Source of the DNA: Pseudoalteromonas sp. G4
GTDB taxonomy: Bacteria > Pseudomonadota > Gammaproteobacteria > Enterobacterales > Alteromonadaceae
Assembly: GCF_028875915.1 (NCBI RefSeq)
Contig: NZ_JAPEHW010000034.1
Coordinates: forward strand, 1 to 40,962
DNA length: 40,962 nt
Direction: 5' to 3'
In this document: piece after piece, positions 25,078 through 33,957 of the stretch
How positions within the stretch are numbered: position 1 is the stretch's first letter
How the letters are laid out: the number at the start of each line of letters is the position of its first letter
Made by a program: the position numbers and the translations under genes
Notes under the pieces: model-generated
What the model was told of the DNA's origin: nothing
The model's input: only the letters and a program-made list of their open reading frames with translations
Database searches by the model: none

Positions 25078-27189
25078 ATGAGCATCGACTTAAGCCAATT
25101 CTTTGAGGTTTTCTTTGAAGAGAGTCTTGAAGGTCTGGATGTAATGGAATCTGAGTTACTAAATCTCACACCGGGAGACTTAGACAACGAAACCATCAAT
25201 ACTATTTTTCGTGCCGCTCACTCAATAAAAGGCGGGAGTGGAACTTTCGGATTCACTCACGTTTCAGATTTTACTCACGTACTCGAAACTCTGTTAGATC
25301 AAATTCGCGAAGGATCTCGTGAGTTAACATCTGAGCATGTTAATTTACTTCTTCAATCGGTCGATTGCTTGCGAGAAATGCTTGGTGATTTGCAAAACAA
25401 TCAAGAGACAGATTTGACTAATGCGACACAATTAAAAGAAAAATTCGAATTAATCTTATCTGGTGAAGAGCAATCATCGAATGTTCAATCGCCTGCTGGG
25501 CAACAACAGGTTGCAATCGAAGCGCAAACTGACCATGGTGCATTAGATACTTATGAAGTGGTTTTTAAGCCACAACATCATTTATTCAAAACGGGCAATG
25601 AGCCTATTTACCTCATTGAAGAGCTTGCTGAGCTAGGTGAATTAGACGTTGTTGCTAATCTTGAGTTAATCCCAGATATTCACAATATTTCTGCTGATGA
25701 ATGTTACGTCACTTGGACTTTTTATCTTGAGACAGATAAAGGTGAAGATGCCATAAAAGAAGTGTTCGAATGGGTTGAAGATGATGCTGAAATTACCATT
25801 ACTTTGTGTGGTGGGCTGTTTGGTGATGACCCTGTTGAAGAGAATACGGCAAATGAGCCAAGTGCCTCAGAATCTTCAGCACAAACTACAGCTGCTTCAA
25901 AAAATGAAACCAAAAATGATGTATCTCCAGCTGCTAATAAAGCAGCTTCAAAAGCAGCGTCTACTGAAAGCACATCAATTCGAGTAAGCATTGATAAAGT
26001 CGATTCGCTTATTAATATGGTGGGTGAACTTGTTATTACTCAAGCAATGTTGACACAACTCGGTGAAGGTGAAATCACTGAAAATAAGATGATGGCATTG
26101 CAAGAAGGGTTAGCACAACTAGCGCATAATACACGCGACCTGCAAGAGAGTGTTATGCGTATTCGGATGTTACCTATTAGTTTTGTATTTAGCCGCTTCC
26201 CACGTTTGGTGCGAGATACCTCGCAAAAATTAGGCAAAGAAGTTGAGTTAAAGTTGCTTGGTGAACAAACCGAGCTTGATAAAACTGTGATGGAAAAAAT
26301 ATCCGATCCTATGGTGCACTTAGTGCGTAACTCATTGGATCATGGCCTTGAAACACCCGAACAAAGGGAAGAGGCCGGCAAGCCTAAAGTGGGTACGGTG
26401 ACGTTAAATGCATTTCACCAAGGCGGTAACATCGTAATTGAAATTATGGATGATGGTGCAGGCCTTAATACTCAAAAAATCAAACAAAAAGCAATTCAAA
26501 ATGGCCTAATCAACGAAGGTGACGAACTTTCAGATGATGAAATTAATGAACTGATCTTTATGCCAGGTTTTTCAACAGCCGATCAAGTAAGCGATATTTC
26601 TGGTCGCGGTGTTGGGATGGATGTTGTAAGGCGAAATATTCAATCCCTAAATGGCTCAATTGAGGTTACTTCAGAGCAGGGTATTGGTTCTACTTTTACC
26701 ATTCGTTTACCACTAACGTTAGCCATTTTAGATGGGCAACTCGTCACGGTTGCACAGCATACGTATATTATCCCGCTTATTTCCATTGTTGAATCTCTGC
26801 AAATTGATTTAAAAATGGTGAATTGTGTTGGAGGCGGGCTAAATGTTTTACGTTTGCGCGATGAATACATTCCAATTTTAAGATTGCACCAAATTTTTAA
26901 TCATAGCGGTGCTATAGAAGACCTCGACAAAGGCCTGCTGGTTATTGTTGAAAGTGATAACCAGAAAGTAGGTTTGCTTGTTGATGACTTATTAGCTCAG
27001 CAACAAGTGGTTATTAAAAGCCTTGAAGCAAATTACCAAAAAGTAGAAGGCGTTTCTGGCGCAACTATTTTAGGTGATGGACGAGTTTCTCTGATCATAG
27101 ATATTACCGGTTTAATTAAGTTGGCAGGCCTTAAAAAAGCAGGCTCCACAGAGCTGGCGATAGAGTCATTAGAAAGTGAGGAAGCTTAA
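25078..27189 (+). CDS. cheA: CheA histidine kinase
   Basis: A 703-residue chemotaxis kinase that phosphorylates CheY and CheB under receptor control. The P1 HPt domain has the phospho-acceptor H48 in FRAAHSIKGGSGTFG. A P2-like region lies at about 155-265 (EVVFKPQHHLF to ITITLCGG), followed by an Ala/Ser-rich linker. P3 dimerisation starts near SIRVSIDKVDSLINMVGEL. The P4 ATPase shows VRNSLDHGLE (N box), DDGAGLN (G1) and GRGVGMDVVRRNI (G2). P5 (about 560-690) is the CheW-like regulatory domain. A good AGGAGG site precedes the ATG. It overlaps cheW by one base, so the two should be made in a set ratio. Confidence 0.95.
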   Translation: MSIDLSQFFEVFFEESLEGLDVMESELLNLTPGDLDNETINTIFRAAHSIKGGSGTFGFTHVSDFTHVLETLLDQIREGSRELTSEHVNLLLQSVDCLREMLGDLQNNQETDLTNATQLKEKFELILSGEEQSSNVQSPAGQQQVAIEAQTDHGALDTYEVVFKPQHHLFKTGNEPIYLIEELAELGELDVVANLELIPDIHNISADECYVTWTFYLETDKGEDAIKEVFEWVEDDAEITITLCGGLFGDDPVEENTANEPSASESSAQTTAASKNETKNDVSPAANKAASKAASTESTSIRVSIDKVDSLINMVGELVITQAMLTQLGEGEITENKMMALQEGLAQLAHNTRDLQESVMRIRMLPISFVFSRFPRLVRDTSQKLGKEVELKLLGEQTELDKTVMEKISDPMVHLVRNSLDHGLETPEQREEAGKPKVGTVTLNAFHQGGNIVIEIMDDGAGLNTQKIKQKAIQNGLINEGDELSDDEINELIFMPGFSTADQVSDISGRGVGMDVVRRNIQSLNGSIEVTSEQGIGSTFTIRLPLTLAILDGQLVTVAQHTYIIPLISIVESLQIDLKMVNCVGGGLNVLRLRDEYIPILRLHQIFNHSGAIEDLDKGLLVIVESDNQKVGLLVDDLLAQQQVVIKSLEANYQKVEGVSGATILGDGRVSLIIDITGLIKLAGLKKAGSTELAIESLESEEA

Positions 27190-27695
27190 TGGAAGCAGTC
27201 GTTGATGAGCTCTTAGACTCAGCTGATGAACACCAAGAAGATAATATCTGCCAATTCCTTACTTTTATGATGGCAGATGAAGAATACGGCGTTGATATTT
27301 TAGCTGTGCAAGAAATAAGAGGTTGGGAAGAAATTACTCAAATTCCAAACTCTCCCACTTATGTAAAAGGTGCGATTAACTTGAGAGGGACGATTGTTCC
27401 AATCATAGATTTACGCGCACGCTTTGGTTTACCTCAAGTACCCTACAGTTCAGTAACTGTAGTTATTGTGGTTAAAGTTGGATTACAAAGTGGCGATAAA
27501 ATTATGGGTATAGTGGTTGATGCTGTTTCAGATGTTTATAGCATTTCCGAATCAGATGCACGTGATGTGCCTGATGTCACTAATACTGAAAATACAGAAT
27601 TTGTTCATGGTCTAGTGAATGTTGGCGAGAAAATGGTGGTTTTACTGGATCTCGAACGTGTGCTCAACCTTGAATTTGGCGCAAGCAAGAATTAA
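27189..27695 (+). CDS. cheW: CheW coupling protein
   Basis: CheW links receptors to CheA. The 168-residue protein has the two SH3-like beta subdomains with FLTFMMADEEYGVDILAVQEIRG, INLRGTIVPIIDLRARFG (the receptor- and CheA-binding strand) and IMGIVVDAVSDV, all typical. The N-terminal extension is acidic (DELLDSADEHQED). It starts on the final base of cheA and ends 15 bases before the receptor gene. Confidence 0.95.
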   Translation: MEAVVDELLDSADEHQEDNICQFLTFMMADEEYGVDILAVQEIRGWEEITQIPNSPTYVKGAINLRGTIVPIIDLRARFGLPQVPYSSVTVVIVVKVGLQSGDKIMGIVVDAVSDVYSISESDARDVPDVTNTENTEFVHGLVNVGEKMVVLLDLERVLNLEFGASKN

Positions 27696-27710
27696 TTTCC
27701 GTTAGGGGGC

Positions 27711-30395
27711 ATGATGGAAAATATAAAAGCAACCATATTAAATAAACTCTATGTATCTGCCGCGGTGGTTTTGGTCGGATTCTTTATCTGTTTGCAATTA
27801 GCAGGTGTAGACATGCAGCAAGGGCTTGCGGCTATTGCCGTCTTTGTTCTAGTTGTAGCGGGTATAACGTTTTTTCTGGCACAAAGTGTGACAGCAATCG
27901 CCGAAAAGCTTGAGGTTGTATCTGCATCGTTACCGAGTTTATTAGAGGGTAATGCTGAAAAGTTAGCACTTGTTGATCAAGATAAGTTTCCAGCTTACTT
28001 CAGAGCACTCGATAGCCTGTTAAATAAAGAAGTCGAAACGGAAGAAGTATCAGACAATGCATTAGCATCGAGTAAGTTAGAAGCCCTCGAAGTGTGCCAA
28101 GCGAATGTTATGTTGGCAGATGCCGACTGCAACATTGTTTACGTTAACAAATCAGTCGTAGATATGTTGTCTAAAAACCAAGTTAAGTTGCAACAAGCTC
28201 TACCGAATTTTAATGTGAATACGCTTGTTGGTACTAATGTTGACGTTTTCCACCAAAACCCAGCACATCAACGCAGTATGCTTAAAAATCTTCAACAAGT
28301 ATACCGTACTAAAATTCATGTGGCTGGCTTGCATTTCGATCTAATTGCAACACCTGTTTTCTCAGATAGTGGAGAACGTTTGGGTACTGTGGTTGAGTGG
28401 GACGACATCACTGAGCAGTTAGCCCAGCAAGAACTCGCAGCAAAAGAAGCTGCCAATAATGCACGTATTGCTAGCGCATTAAAAGTTTGCCAAGCAAATG
28501 TGATGCTCGCAGATAATGATTTGAACATTGTTTATGTTAATGATTCAGTAGTTGATATGTTAAGTTCAAATCAGTCACAAATCCAAACAGTCTTACCTAA
28601 CTTTAAGGTAAGTGAGTTAGTTGGAACATGTGTTGATGACTTCCATAAAAATCCTGCGCATCAACGCGGCATGTTGGCAAATCTTAAATCGGTTTACCAA
28701 ACAGACCTTAATTTAGCAGGTTTCACTTTTGGCTTAATTGCCACACCGGTATACGATGAACAAGGAGAACGAGTAGGAACTGTTGTTGAATGGGATGATA
28801 AAACAGAGCGCTTAGCAGCCGAAAAGCAAGCTAGAGATATAGCTAACGAAAATGCACGAGTTCGTCAGGCACTAGATACAGTAAATACCAACACAATGAT
28901 TGCAGACGCAGGTAATAACATTGTGTATATGAATGAAGCTGTGTTGAACATGATGCGAAATGCTGAATCAGATATTAAACGCGATTTACCAAACTTCAAT
29001 AGTTCAGCGCTATTGGGTTCAAATATGGATGTATTTCATAAAAACCCTGCACATCAACAACATATGGTTGATCGTTTAACATCTACATACAGTACTGAAA
29101 TCACGGTGGGTGGTCGTACATTTGCACTTACAGCTAACCCTATTTTCTCTGAAGACAAAGAACGTTTAGGTACGGTTGTTGAGTGGCTTGACCGCACAGG
29201 TGAAGTAGCTATTGAAAAAGAAATTGATGAGTTAGTTTCAGCAGCTTCAAGTGGTGAACTTGATACACGTATTGAAGAGGTTGGTAAAGAAGGCTTCTTC
29301 CTGAGTTTAGCGCAAGGCTTGAACAAACTTGTGGGCATTTCTGACAAAGTGATAACAGAAACAGCCGAAATGCTGGATGCCATGGCACATGGCGATTTAA
29401 CCAAACGTATCGAGAGCGATTATTTAGGTTCGTTTGATAAATTAAAACGCGATGCAAATACAACCGCTGAAAAATTAACAGAAGTAATTGAAAAAGTAAG
29501 TGTTTCATCTAATTTAGTGGCCAGTGGTGCGGAAGAGATTTCGCAAGGTAATACCGATTTAAGTCAGCGTACTGAAGAGCAGGCTTCTTCTCTTGAAGAA
29601 ACTGCATCGAGTATGGAAGAGATGACAAGTACCGTTCGTCAAAATGCAGATAATGCAAAAGTTGCGAATGAATTAGCTAACGACACGCAAACTAAAGCTA
29701 AGCAAGGTGGCGAAGTTGTTGAGCGTGCCGTTGAGAGCATGGCCGAAATCAATCATTCAAGTAAGAAGATTGCCGATATTATCGGGGTAATTGATGAAAT
29801 TGCTTTCCAAACTAACTTATTAGCATTAAATGCTGCTGTAGAAGCTGCGCGAGCAGGTGAACAAGGCCGTGGTTTTGCGGTTGTAGCTGGCGAAGTGAGA
29901 AACCTTGCACAGCGTTCTGCAGCTGCAGCGAAAGAAATCAAAGAGCTTATTCGTGACAGTGTTAGTAAAGTTGAAGATGGTACGTTACTTGTTAATGAAT
30001 CGGGTAGCACATTACAAGAGATTGTGGCATCAGTGCAGCGGGTAACTGAAATGATTGCTGATATTACCGTTGCTTCTGAAGAGCAAAGCTCTGGTATTGA
30101 GCAAGTTAATAAAGCAATTACCCAAATGGACGAAATGACTCAGCAAAATGCGGCACTCGTGGAACAAGCATCGGCAGCGAGTGAGTCTATGGCTGAACAA
30201 GCAAACGGTATGCGTCAATTACTAAGCTTCTTTAATACCAGTGGCAGTAGTGGTATTGAAACACCGAGAATTGCACAAGGTTCAACTTCAAGACCAGCAC
30301 CAAAAATCACCTCTCGTAGTGAGCGTTTGCAAATCTCATCAGTGCCATCAGGCGATGATTTTGCTGACAACAGCGAAGAGTGGGAAGAGTTTTAA
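27711..30395 (+). CDS. Chemoreceptor with three tandem PAS domains and EWEEF tether
   Basis: An 894-residue methyl-accepting chemotaxis protein. Two N-terminal membrane helices (about 12-32 and 36-58) are joined by only a few residues, so there is no periplasmic sensor. Then come three PAS domains in tandem (about 122-245, 252-372, 382-500), each with a near-identical FH-NPAHQ motif and a [10 protein letters not shown] end, so they arose by duplication. A HAMP-like region (about 500-560) precedes a long signalling helix pair with the hairpin tip [21 protein letters not shown]. The last five residues, EWEEF, match the xWxxF tether that recruits CheR, as in P. aeruginosa Aer2 (GWEEF). The signal is therefore cytoplasmic, perhaps redox or oxygen. 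Ligand and cofactor cannot be read from the sequence. Confidence 0.92.
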   Translation: MMENIKATILNKLYVSAAVVLVGFFICLQLAGVDMQQGLAAIAVFVLVVAGITFFLAQSVTAIAEKLEVVSASLPSLLEGNAEKLALVDQDKFPAYFRALDSLLNKEVETEEVSDNALASSKLEALEVCQANVMLADADCNIVYVNKSVVDMLSKNQVKLQQALPNFNVNTLVGTNVDVFHQNPAHQRSMLKNLQQVYRTKIHVAGLHFDLIATPVFSDSGERLGTVVEWDDITEQLAQQELAAKEAANNARIASALKVCQANVMLADNDLNIVYVNDSVVDMLSSNQSQIQTVLPNFKVSELVGTCVDDFHKNPAHQRGMLANLKSVYQTDLNLAGFTFGLIATPVYDEQGERVGTVVEWDDKTERLAAEKQARDIANENARVRQALDTVNTNTMIADAGNNIVYMNEAVLNMMRNAESDIKRDLPNFNSSALLGSNMDVFHKNPAHQQHMVDRLTSTYSTEITVGGRTFALTANPIFSEDKERLGTVVEWLDRTGEVAIEKEIDELVSAASSGELDTRIEEVGKEGFFLSLAQGLNKLVGISDKVITETAEMLDAMAHGDLTKRIESDYLGSFDKLKRDANTTAEKLTEVIEKVSVSSNLVASGAEEISQGNTDLSQRTEEQASSLEETASSMEEMTSTVRQNADNAKVANELANDTQTKAKQGGEVVERAVESMAEINHSSKKIADIIGVIDEIAFQTNLLALNAAVEAARAGEQGRGFAVVAGEVRNLAQRSAAAAKEIKELIRDSVSKVEDGTLLVNESGSTLQEIVASVQRVTEMIADITVASEEQSSGIEQVNKAITQMDEMTQQNAALVEQASAASESMAEQANGMRQLLSFFNTSGSSGIETPRIAQGSTSRPAPKITSRSERLQISSVPSGDDFADNSEEWEEF

Positions 30396-30409
30396 CTGAT
30401 GTAGTTAAG

Positions 30410-30435
30410 AGCTAAGCAATTAAACTTGCTTAGCT
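30410..30435 (+). other. Intercistronic hairpin between receptor gene and cheR
   Basis: AGCTAAGCAA (30410-30419) and TTGCTTAGCT (30426-30435) form a perfect ten-pair stem with a six-base loop, in the 56-base gap after the receptor stop. The sequence after it (TACTCTAGGAG) is not a U-tract and leads into the cheR ribosome site. It could protect the upstream mRNA from 3' decay or reduce readthrough, keeping adaptation enzymes below receptor levels. Confidence 0.6.
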
Positions 30436-30451
30436 TACTCTAGGAGTCATT

Positions 30452-31270
30452 GTGGCGAAGGAATTTTTGCTTACAGATGGTGAGTTCGAACTTATTGCGA
30501 AAATGGTTTATGAGGCATGTGGTATTGTGCTTGGTAGCCATAAACGTGAAATGGTTTATTCTCGCCTTGCTCGCCGAATAAGAGTGCTGAATTTATCAAG
30601 TTTTGCCGAGTATATTAATTATTTGGAAGATCATAAACGCGAAGAGTTTAGTCACTTTATTAACGCGATTACGACCAACCTCACTTCTTTTTTTCGTGAG
30701 CCATATCACTTTGACTTTTTGCGTGAAACATTGATCCCTCAAATATTAGAGCGCAATCGAAATACTAAGCGAGTAAGAATTTGGTCCGCTGGTTGTTCCA
30801 CTGGCGAAGAGCCTTACACTATTGCGATGACAATTGCTGACCGCTTTCCACCTTCGTGGGATGTGAAAATATTAGCAACCGATCTGGACTCGAATGTGCT
30901 ATCAAAAGCCAGTGCTGGTGAATATGCTGAAAATTCCATAACGGGCTTAGACGATTCGCTAAAAAAGCGCTTTTTTTTGCGAAATAAACAAAGTGGTTTG
31001 TTTAAAGTCAGGCCAGAGCTCAGAAAAAACATATATTTTAAGCGTTTAAACTTATTACAAGACTGGCCTATGAAAGGTGAGTTTGATGTGATCTTTTGTC
31101 GCAATGTCGTTATTTATTTTGATCAGCCTACCAAAGAGTCTTTATTTCAACGTTACGCTGAAAAATTATGTACTGAAGGTCATTTATTTTTAGGTCATTC
31201 AGAAAGTATGAATAAATCGCAGACTCAGTTTGTAGCGTTAGGGAAGACAATGTACAGGAAGGCTTTTTGA
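30452..31270 (+). CDS. cheR: CheR chemoreceptor methyltransferase
   Basis: CheR methylates receptor glutamates using SAM. The 272-residue protein has the helical N-terminal domain (to about residue 75, LARRIRVLNLSSFAEY), the NLTSFFREPYHFDFL motif, the SAM site RIWSAGCSTGEEPYTIAM, ATDLDSNVLSKA and the FDVIFCRNVVIYF strand, ending in GHLFLGHSES. The beta-subdomain for pentapeptide binding lies in the YFKRLNL region, consistent with the EWEEF tail of the receptor made by the gene before it. It starts at GTG with CTAGGAG upstream, and its stop overlaps the cheD start. Confidence 0.95.
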   Translation: MAKEFLLTDGEFELIAKMVYEACGIVLGSHKREMVYSRLARRIRVLNLSSFAEYINYLEDHKREEFSHFINAITTNLTSFFREPYHFDFLRETLIPQILERNRNTKRVRIWSAGCSTGEEPYTIAMTIADRFPPSWDVKILATDLDSNVLSKASAGEYAENSITGLDDSLKKRFFLRNKQSGLFKVRPELRKNIYFKRLNLLQDWPMKGEFDVIFCRNVVIYFDQPTKESLFQRYAEKLCTEGHLFLGHSESMNKSQTQFVALGKTMYRKAF

Positions 31271-31875
31271 ATACAGAATTTAAACGGTGCCTACATGGCT
31301 TTGAGCACATTAAACGATATTGGGATAGAGGGCGCGATAGTGTTGTTGCGAAAATTTTACCCGGTGAAGTTTATGTGACTAAGCAAAATGAATTAATATC
31401 GACGGTTTTAGGTTCGTGTATTTCGGCATGTGTTTACGATCATAAAATGGGCATTGGCGGTATGAACCATTTTATGCTGCCAGCTAACAATAATGCCGGT
31501 ATTGATAGTTTAAGCTGCCGTTATGGCAACTGGGCTATGGAATTTTTGATTAATGAAATTATTAAAAACGGTGGCAGTAGAGATAATTTCAAAATTAAAA
31601 TATTTGGTGGTGGAAAAATTATTAAAGGCATGGGCGATGTTGGTGAGGGAAACATTATGTTTGTCTCGCAATATTTGAAAAATGAAGGGCTACAAGTTGA
31701 ATCACATGATGTTGGAGGCCCGTGGCCTAGAAAAGTGCTGTTTAATCCAACAACAGGTAAGGCACATGTGAAAAAATTACGTAGTATGCATAATGACACA
31801 ATTCAACAACGTGAATTTAAATATCTTCATGAAATTGAAGAACAAGATACGCATACAGATATCGAGCTGTTTTAG
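31267..31875 (+). CDS. cheD: CheD chemoreceptor glutamine deamidase
   Basis: CheD deamidates receptor glutamines and can bind receptor or CheY-type partners. The 202-residue protein has the catalytic cysteine in TVLGSCISACVYD and the histidine in GGMNHFMLP, plus KIFGGGKIIKGMGDVGEGNI and VESHDVGGPWPRKVLFNP. It has a longer N-terminus than Bacillus CheD (about 30 residues more, TEFKRCLHGFEHIKRY), a form common in proteobacteria. The start is a TTG four bases inside the end of cheR. No ATG lies nearby in frame, so the coupled TTG start is the best choice. Confidence 0.92.
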   Translation: MNTEFKRCLHGFEHIKRYWDRGRDSVVAKILPGEVYVTKQNELISTVLGSCISACVYDHKMGIGGMNHFMLPANNNAGIDSLSCRYGNWAMEFLINEIIKNGGSRDNFKIKIFGGGKIIKGMGDVGEGNIMFVSQYLKNEGLQVESHDVGGPWPRKVLFNPTTGKAHVKKLRSMHNDTIQQREFKYLHEIEEQDTHTDIELF

Positions 31876-31877
31876 GA

Positions 31878-32912
31878 ATGAAGATGATCAGGGTTTTAGT
31901 AGTCGATGATTCGCCTTTAATTCGGGCGGTACTGACAGAAGTCTTACAACAAGCACAAGATATAGAAGTCATTGGTACGGCGAATGATCCTTACCAGGCT
32001 CGGGATTTAATTAAACAATTAAATCCCGATGTCTTAACGCTTGATGTTGAAATGCCAAAAATGGATGGGGTTAGTTTTTTAAAAAACCTGATGCGTTTAA
32101 GGCCAATGCCAGTTGTGATGATTTCTACCTTAACGCAGCAAGGCGCGCCGGTTACCCTTGAATGTCTTGAGCTTGGTGCAGTTGATTTTGTGGCTAAACC
32201 GACGCAACAAGTTGGCGACAAGCTGCTTGATTATGCGGAAACACTGCATGAGAAAATTCGCGCTGCTGCAAAAGCGCGTGTCCGTTCATTAAAGCCTGTA
32301 GCTACGCCTGTTACAAAGCCAGCATTTGGTAGTTTTGATGCCACTAAGCTGGTGGCTATTGGTGCATCAACGGGTGGCACTGAGGCTATTAAAGAATTAC
32401 TTACAGGTTTGCCTGATACTTTTCCTCCTGTTGTAATCACGCAGCATATTCCACCGGTTTTTTCGGCATCCTTTGCTGAAAGAATGGATCGCTCCGTTGC
32501 GCTCACGGTTAAAGAAGCAGAAGATGGCGAGCTAATAAAACCAAACCATGTTTATATTGCGCCGGGTGATTATCATTTAGCAGTTGTTGGCAGGGCGGGT
32601 AGTTTAAAATGTAAAGTGGCGCAGTCTCCTCCTGTGAATCGTCATCGCCCAGCAGTGGATGTTTTATTTAAGTCAATTGCCAAACTTGAGCTCGGTAATA
32701 AAGTTTGCGCATCAATTTTAACGGGTATGGGGGCTGACGGTGCTGCAGGCTTGCTTAAATTAAAAGAATACAATGCGTATACTCTAGCTCAGGATGAAGC
32801 ATCATCAGTGGTGTGGGGCATGCCGCGCGCAGCTATTGATCTGGATGCTGCGCACAAGGTATTAAGTTTAGATGCATTTGCCGCAGAAATTACAAACTGG
32901 GCAAAGAAATAA
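31878..32912 (+). CDS. cheB: CheB protein-glutamate methylesterase
   Basis: CheB removes receptor methyl groups and deamidates glutamines when phosphorylated by CheA. The 344-residue protein has an N-terminal receiver domain with VVDDSPLIRAV and the phosphorylated aspartate in LTLDVEMPKMDG, a linker (about 130-150) and the methylesterase. Its catalytic set is visible: S in AIGASTGGT, H in ITQHIPPVF and D in LTGMGADGA. It follows cheD by two bases and ends the operon. The convergent deacetylase gene lies 19 bases further on. Confidence 0.95.
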   Translation: MKMIRVLVVDDSPLIRAVLTEVLQQAQDIEVIGTANDPYQARDLIKQLNPDVLTLDVEMPKMDGVSFLKNLMRLRPMPVVMISTLTQQGAPVTLECLELGAVDFVAKPTQQVGDKLLDYAETLHEKIRAAAKARVRSLKPVATPVTKPAFGSFDATKLVAIGASTGGTEAIKELLTGLPDTFPPVVITQHIPPVFSASFAERMDRSVALTVKEAEDGELIKPNHVYIAPGDYHLAVVGRAGSLKCKVAQSPPVNRHRPAVDVLFKSIAKLELGNKVCASILTGMGADGAAGLLKLKEYNAYTLAQDEASSVVWGMPRAAIDLDAAHKVLSLDAFAAEITNWAKK

Positions 32913-32920
32913 TTTTGCAG

Positions 32921-32953
32921 CCCTTTCGTTATTAGTTCGCAACTACGAAAGGG
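32921..32953. terminator. Hairpin between cheB and the convergent deacetylase gene
   Basis: CCCTTTCGT (32921-32929) and ACGAAAGGG (32945-32953) form a nine-pair stem eight bases after the cheB stop and across the end of the deacetylase gene. Neither side has a strong U-tract, so it could be a weak terminator or a 3'-end stabiliser for either transcript. Confidence 0.45.
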
Positions 32954-33957
32954 TGTGATAGCCAATAAAAGCGTCCGGGCTTAGCTTTACTTGGTGCGGT
33001 ACAGTTATAGCGAGAACGTCCTTTATTAAGCTCCTTTTCAGCTTGTATCTCAACGTGATTGTCACTTAGCCAAGTTATTTTTGCTGTATTACCAGCAATA
33101 AAACAGTTAAACCGACCTTTGTTAAAATCCTTTTCTAGAAATGACAATTTGAGTTGTGGTTTTGTGTTGTTAGTCACTGATTTTGCATCGACTTTAAATG
33201 CGAATGGTAAGCTGGCTATTTTTGTTTTTAAAGTTTCTAAATTGGCGTAAATACCTGATGCTGGAAAACGTGGCACGCGCGTTAAATCTGTATGCTTACT
33301 AACAGCTCCTGAATGCTGTCCAATTCCCACAAAACCGAGTTCAGCTACCAGTTCTTGTAAGGCTTGATTAAATTCCCCGTAAGGGTAGGCTAAATATTTA
33401 AAGTTATGACCAATTTCTTGTTTAATTCTTAGCTCAGAATGTGTGATATCATGACGCATTCTCTCTTGCCATTGGGAAAACGATTCCCCCTTTTCAAGTA
33501 CATGAAGGTAATCATGCTTCGCACTGTGGTTTGCGATAAATGCACCAGCTTTACTTAATTCTCTTAATTGCTGCCAATTCATTACATAGCTTTTTCCCTC
33601 ATCAATCAGCTGAGGATTGACGAAAATGGTATAGGGATAGTTAAAGCGCTTTAAAATGGGAGCCGCTTGGGTGAAATTGTTTATAAAACCATCGTCAAAG
33701 GTGAGTGCGACAGTTTTGTCAGGTATACTCTTTTGCTGCTTTATTGCTTCAATTATTTGGTGCAGAGGCACGACTTGATAATCGTGCTCTTTTAAGAAGC
33801 TTAAATGGTCACTAAATTCACTTTCAGACAAACTTGTTACTCTCGGTAATGTTTCTGAAACGTGATGGTATTGCAAAATGACTGCGGCTTGAGCAAGGCA
33901 AAAATATAAACTTAAAAATAGTCCAAGGCTTAAATGAAAAACTTTTTTACTCGCCAT
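32932..33957 (-). CDS. Polysaccharide deacetylase (NodB homology), secreted
   Basis: A 341-residue carbohydrate esterase family 4 protein with a signal peptide (to about residue 23, LAQA). It begins VILQYHHVSET, as in PgaB/IcaB-type deacetylases. The metal- and catalytic residues are in ALTFDDGFINNF (the DD pair), NHSAKHDYL (the HxxxH metal site) and YLAYPYGEFN. About 110 extra C-terminal residues form a beta-rich domain with cysteines in NCFIAGN and YNCTAPS, likely a disulphide, which could bind glycans. Substrate is unknown; cell-wall or exopolysaccharide N-acetyl groups are the usual ones. I prefer the ATG at 33957 (MASKKVFHL); the ATG at 33969 is also open. Its first codons overlap the start of the divergent MATE gene. 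Confidence 0.85.
   Translation of the reverse strand: MASKKVFHLSLGLFLSLYFCLAQAAVILQYHHVSETLPRVTSLSESEFSDHLSFLKEHDYQVVPLHQIIEAIKQQKSIPDKTVALTFDDGFINNFTQAAPILKRFNYPYTIFVNPQLIDEGKSYVMNWQQLRELSKAGAFIANHSAKHDYLHVLEKGESFSQWQERMRHDITHSELRIKQEIGHNFKYLAYPYGEFNQALQELVAELGFVGIGQHSGAVSKHTDLTRVPRFPASGIYANLETLKTKIASLPFAFKVDAKSVTNNTKPQLKLSFLEKDFNKGRFNCFIAGNTAKITWLSDNHVEIQAEKELNKGRSRYNCTAPSKAKPGRFYWLSHPFVVAN

Noticed and set aside
29054..29508. Minus-strand frames of about 100 residues inside the chemoreceptor gene
   Set aside because: They are frame shadows of a strongly supported gene, rich in S, P and L without a recognisable domain.
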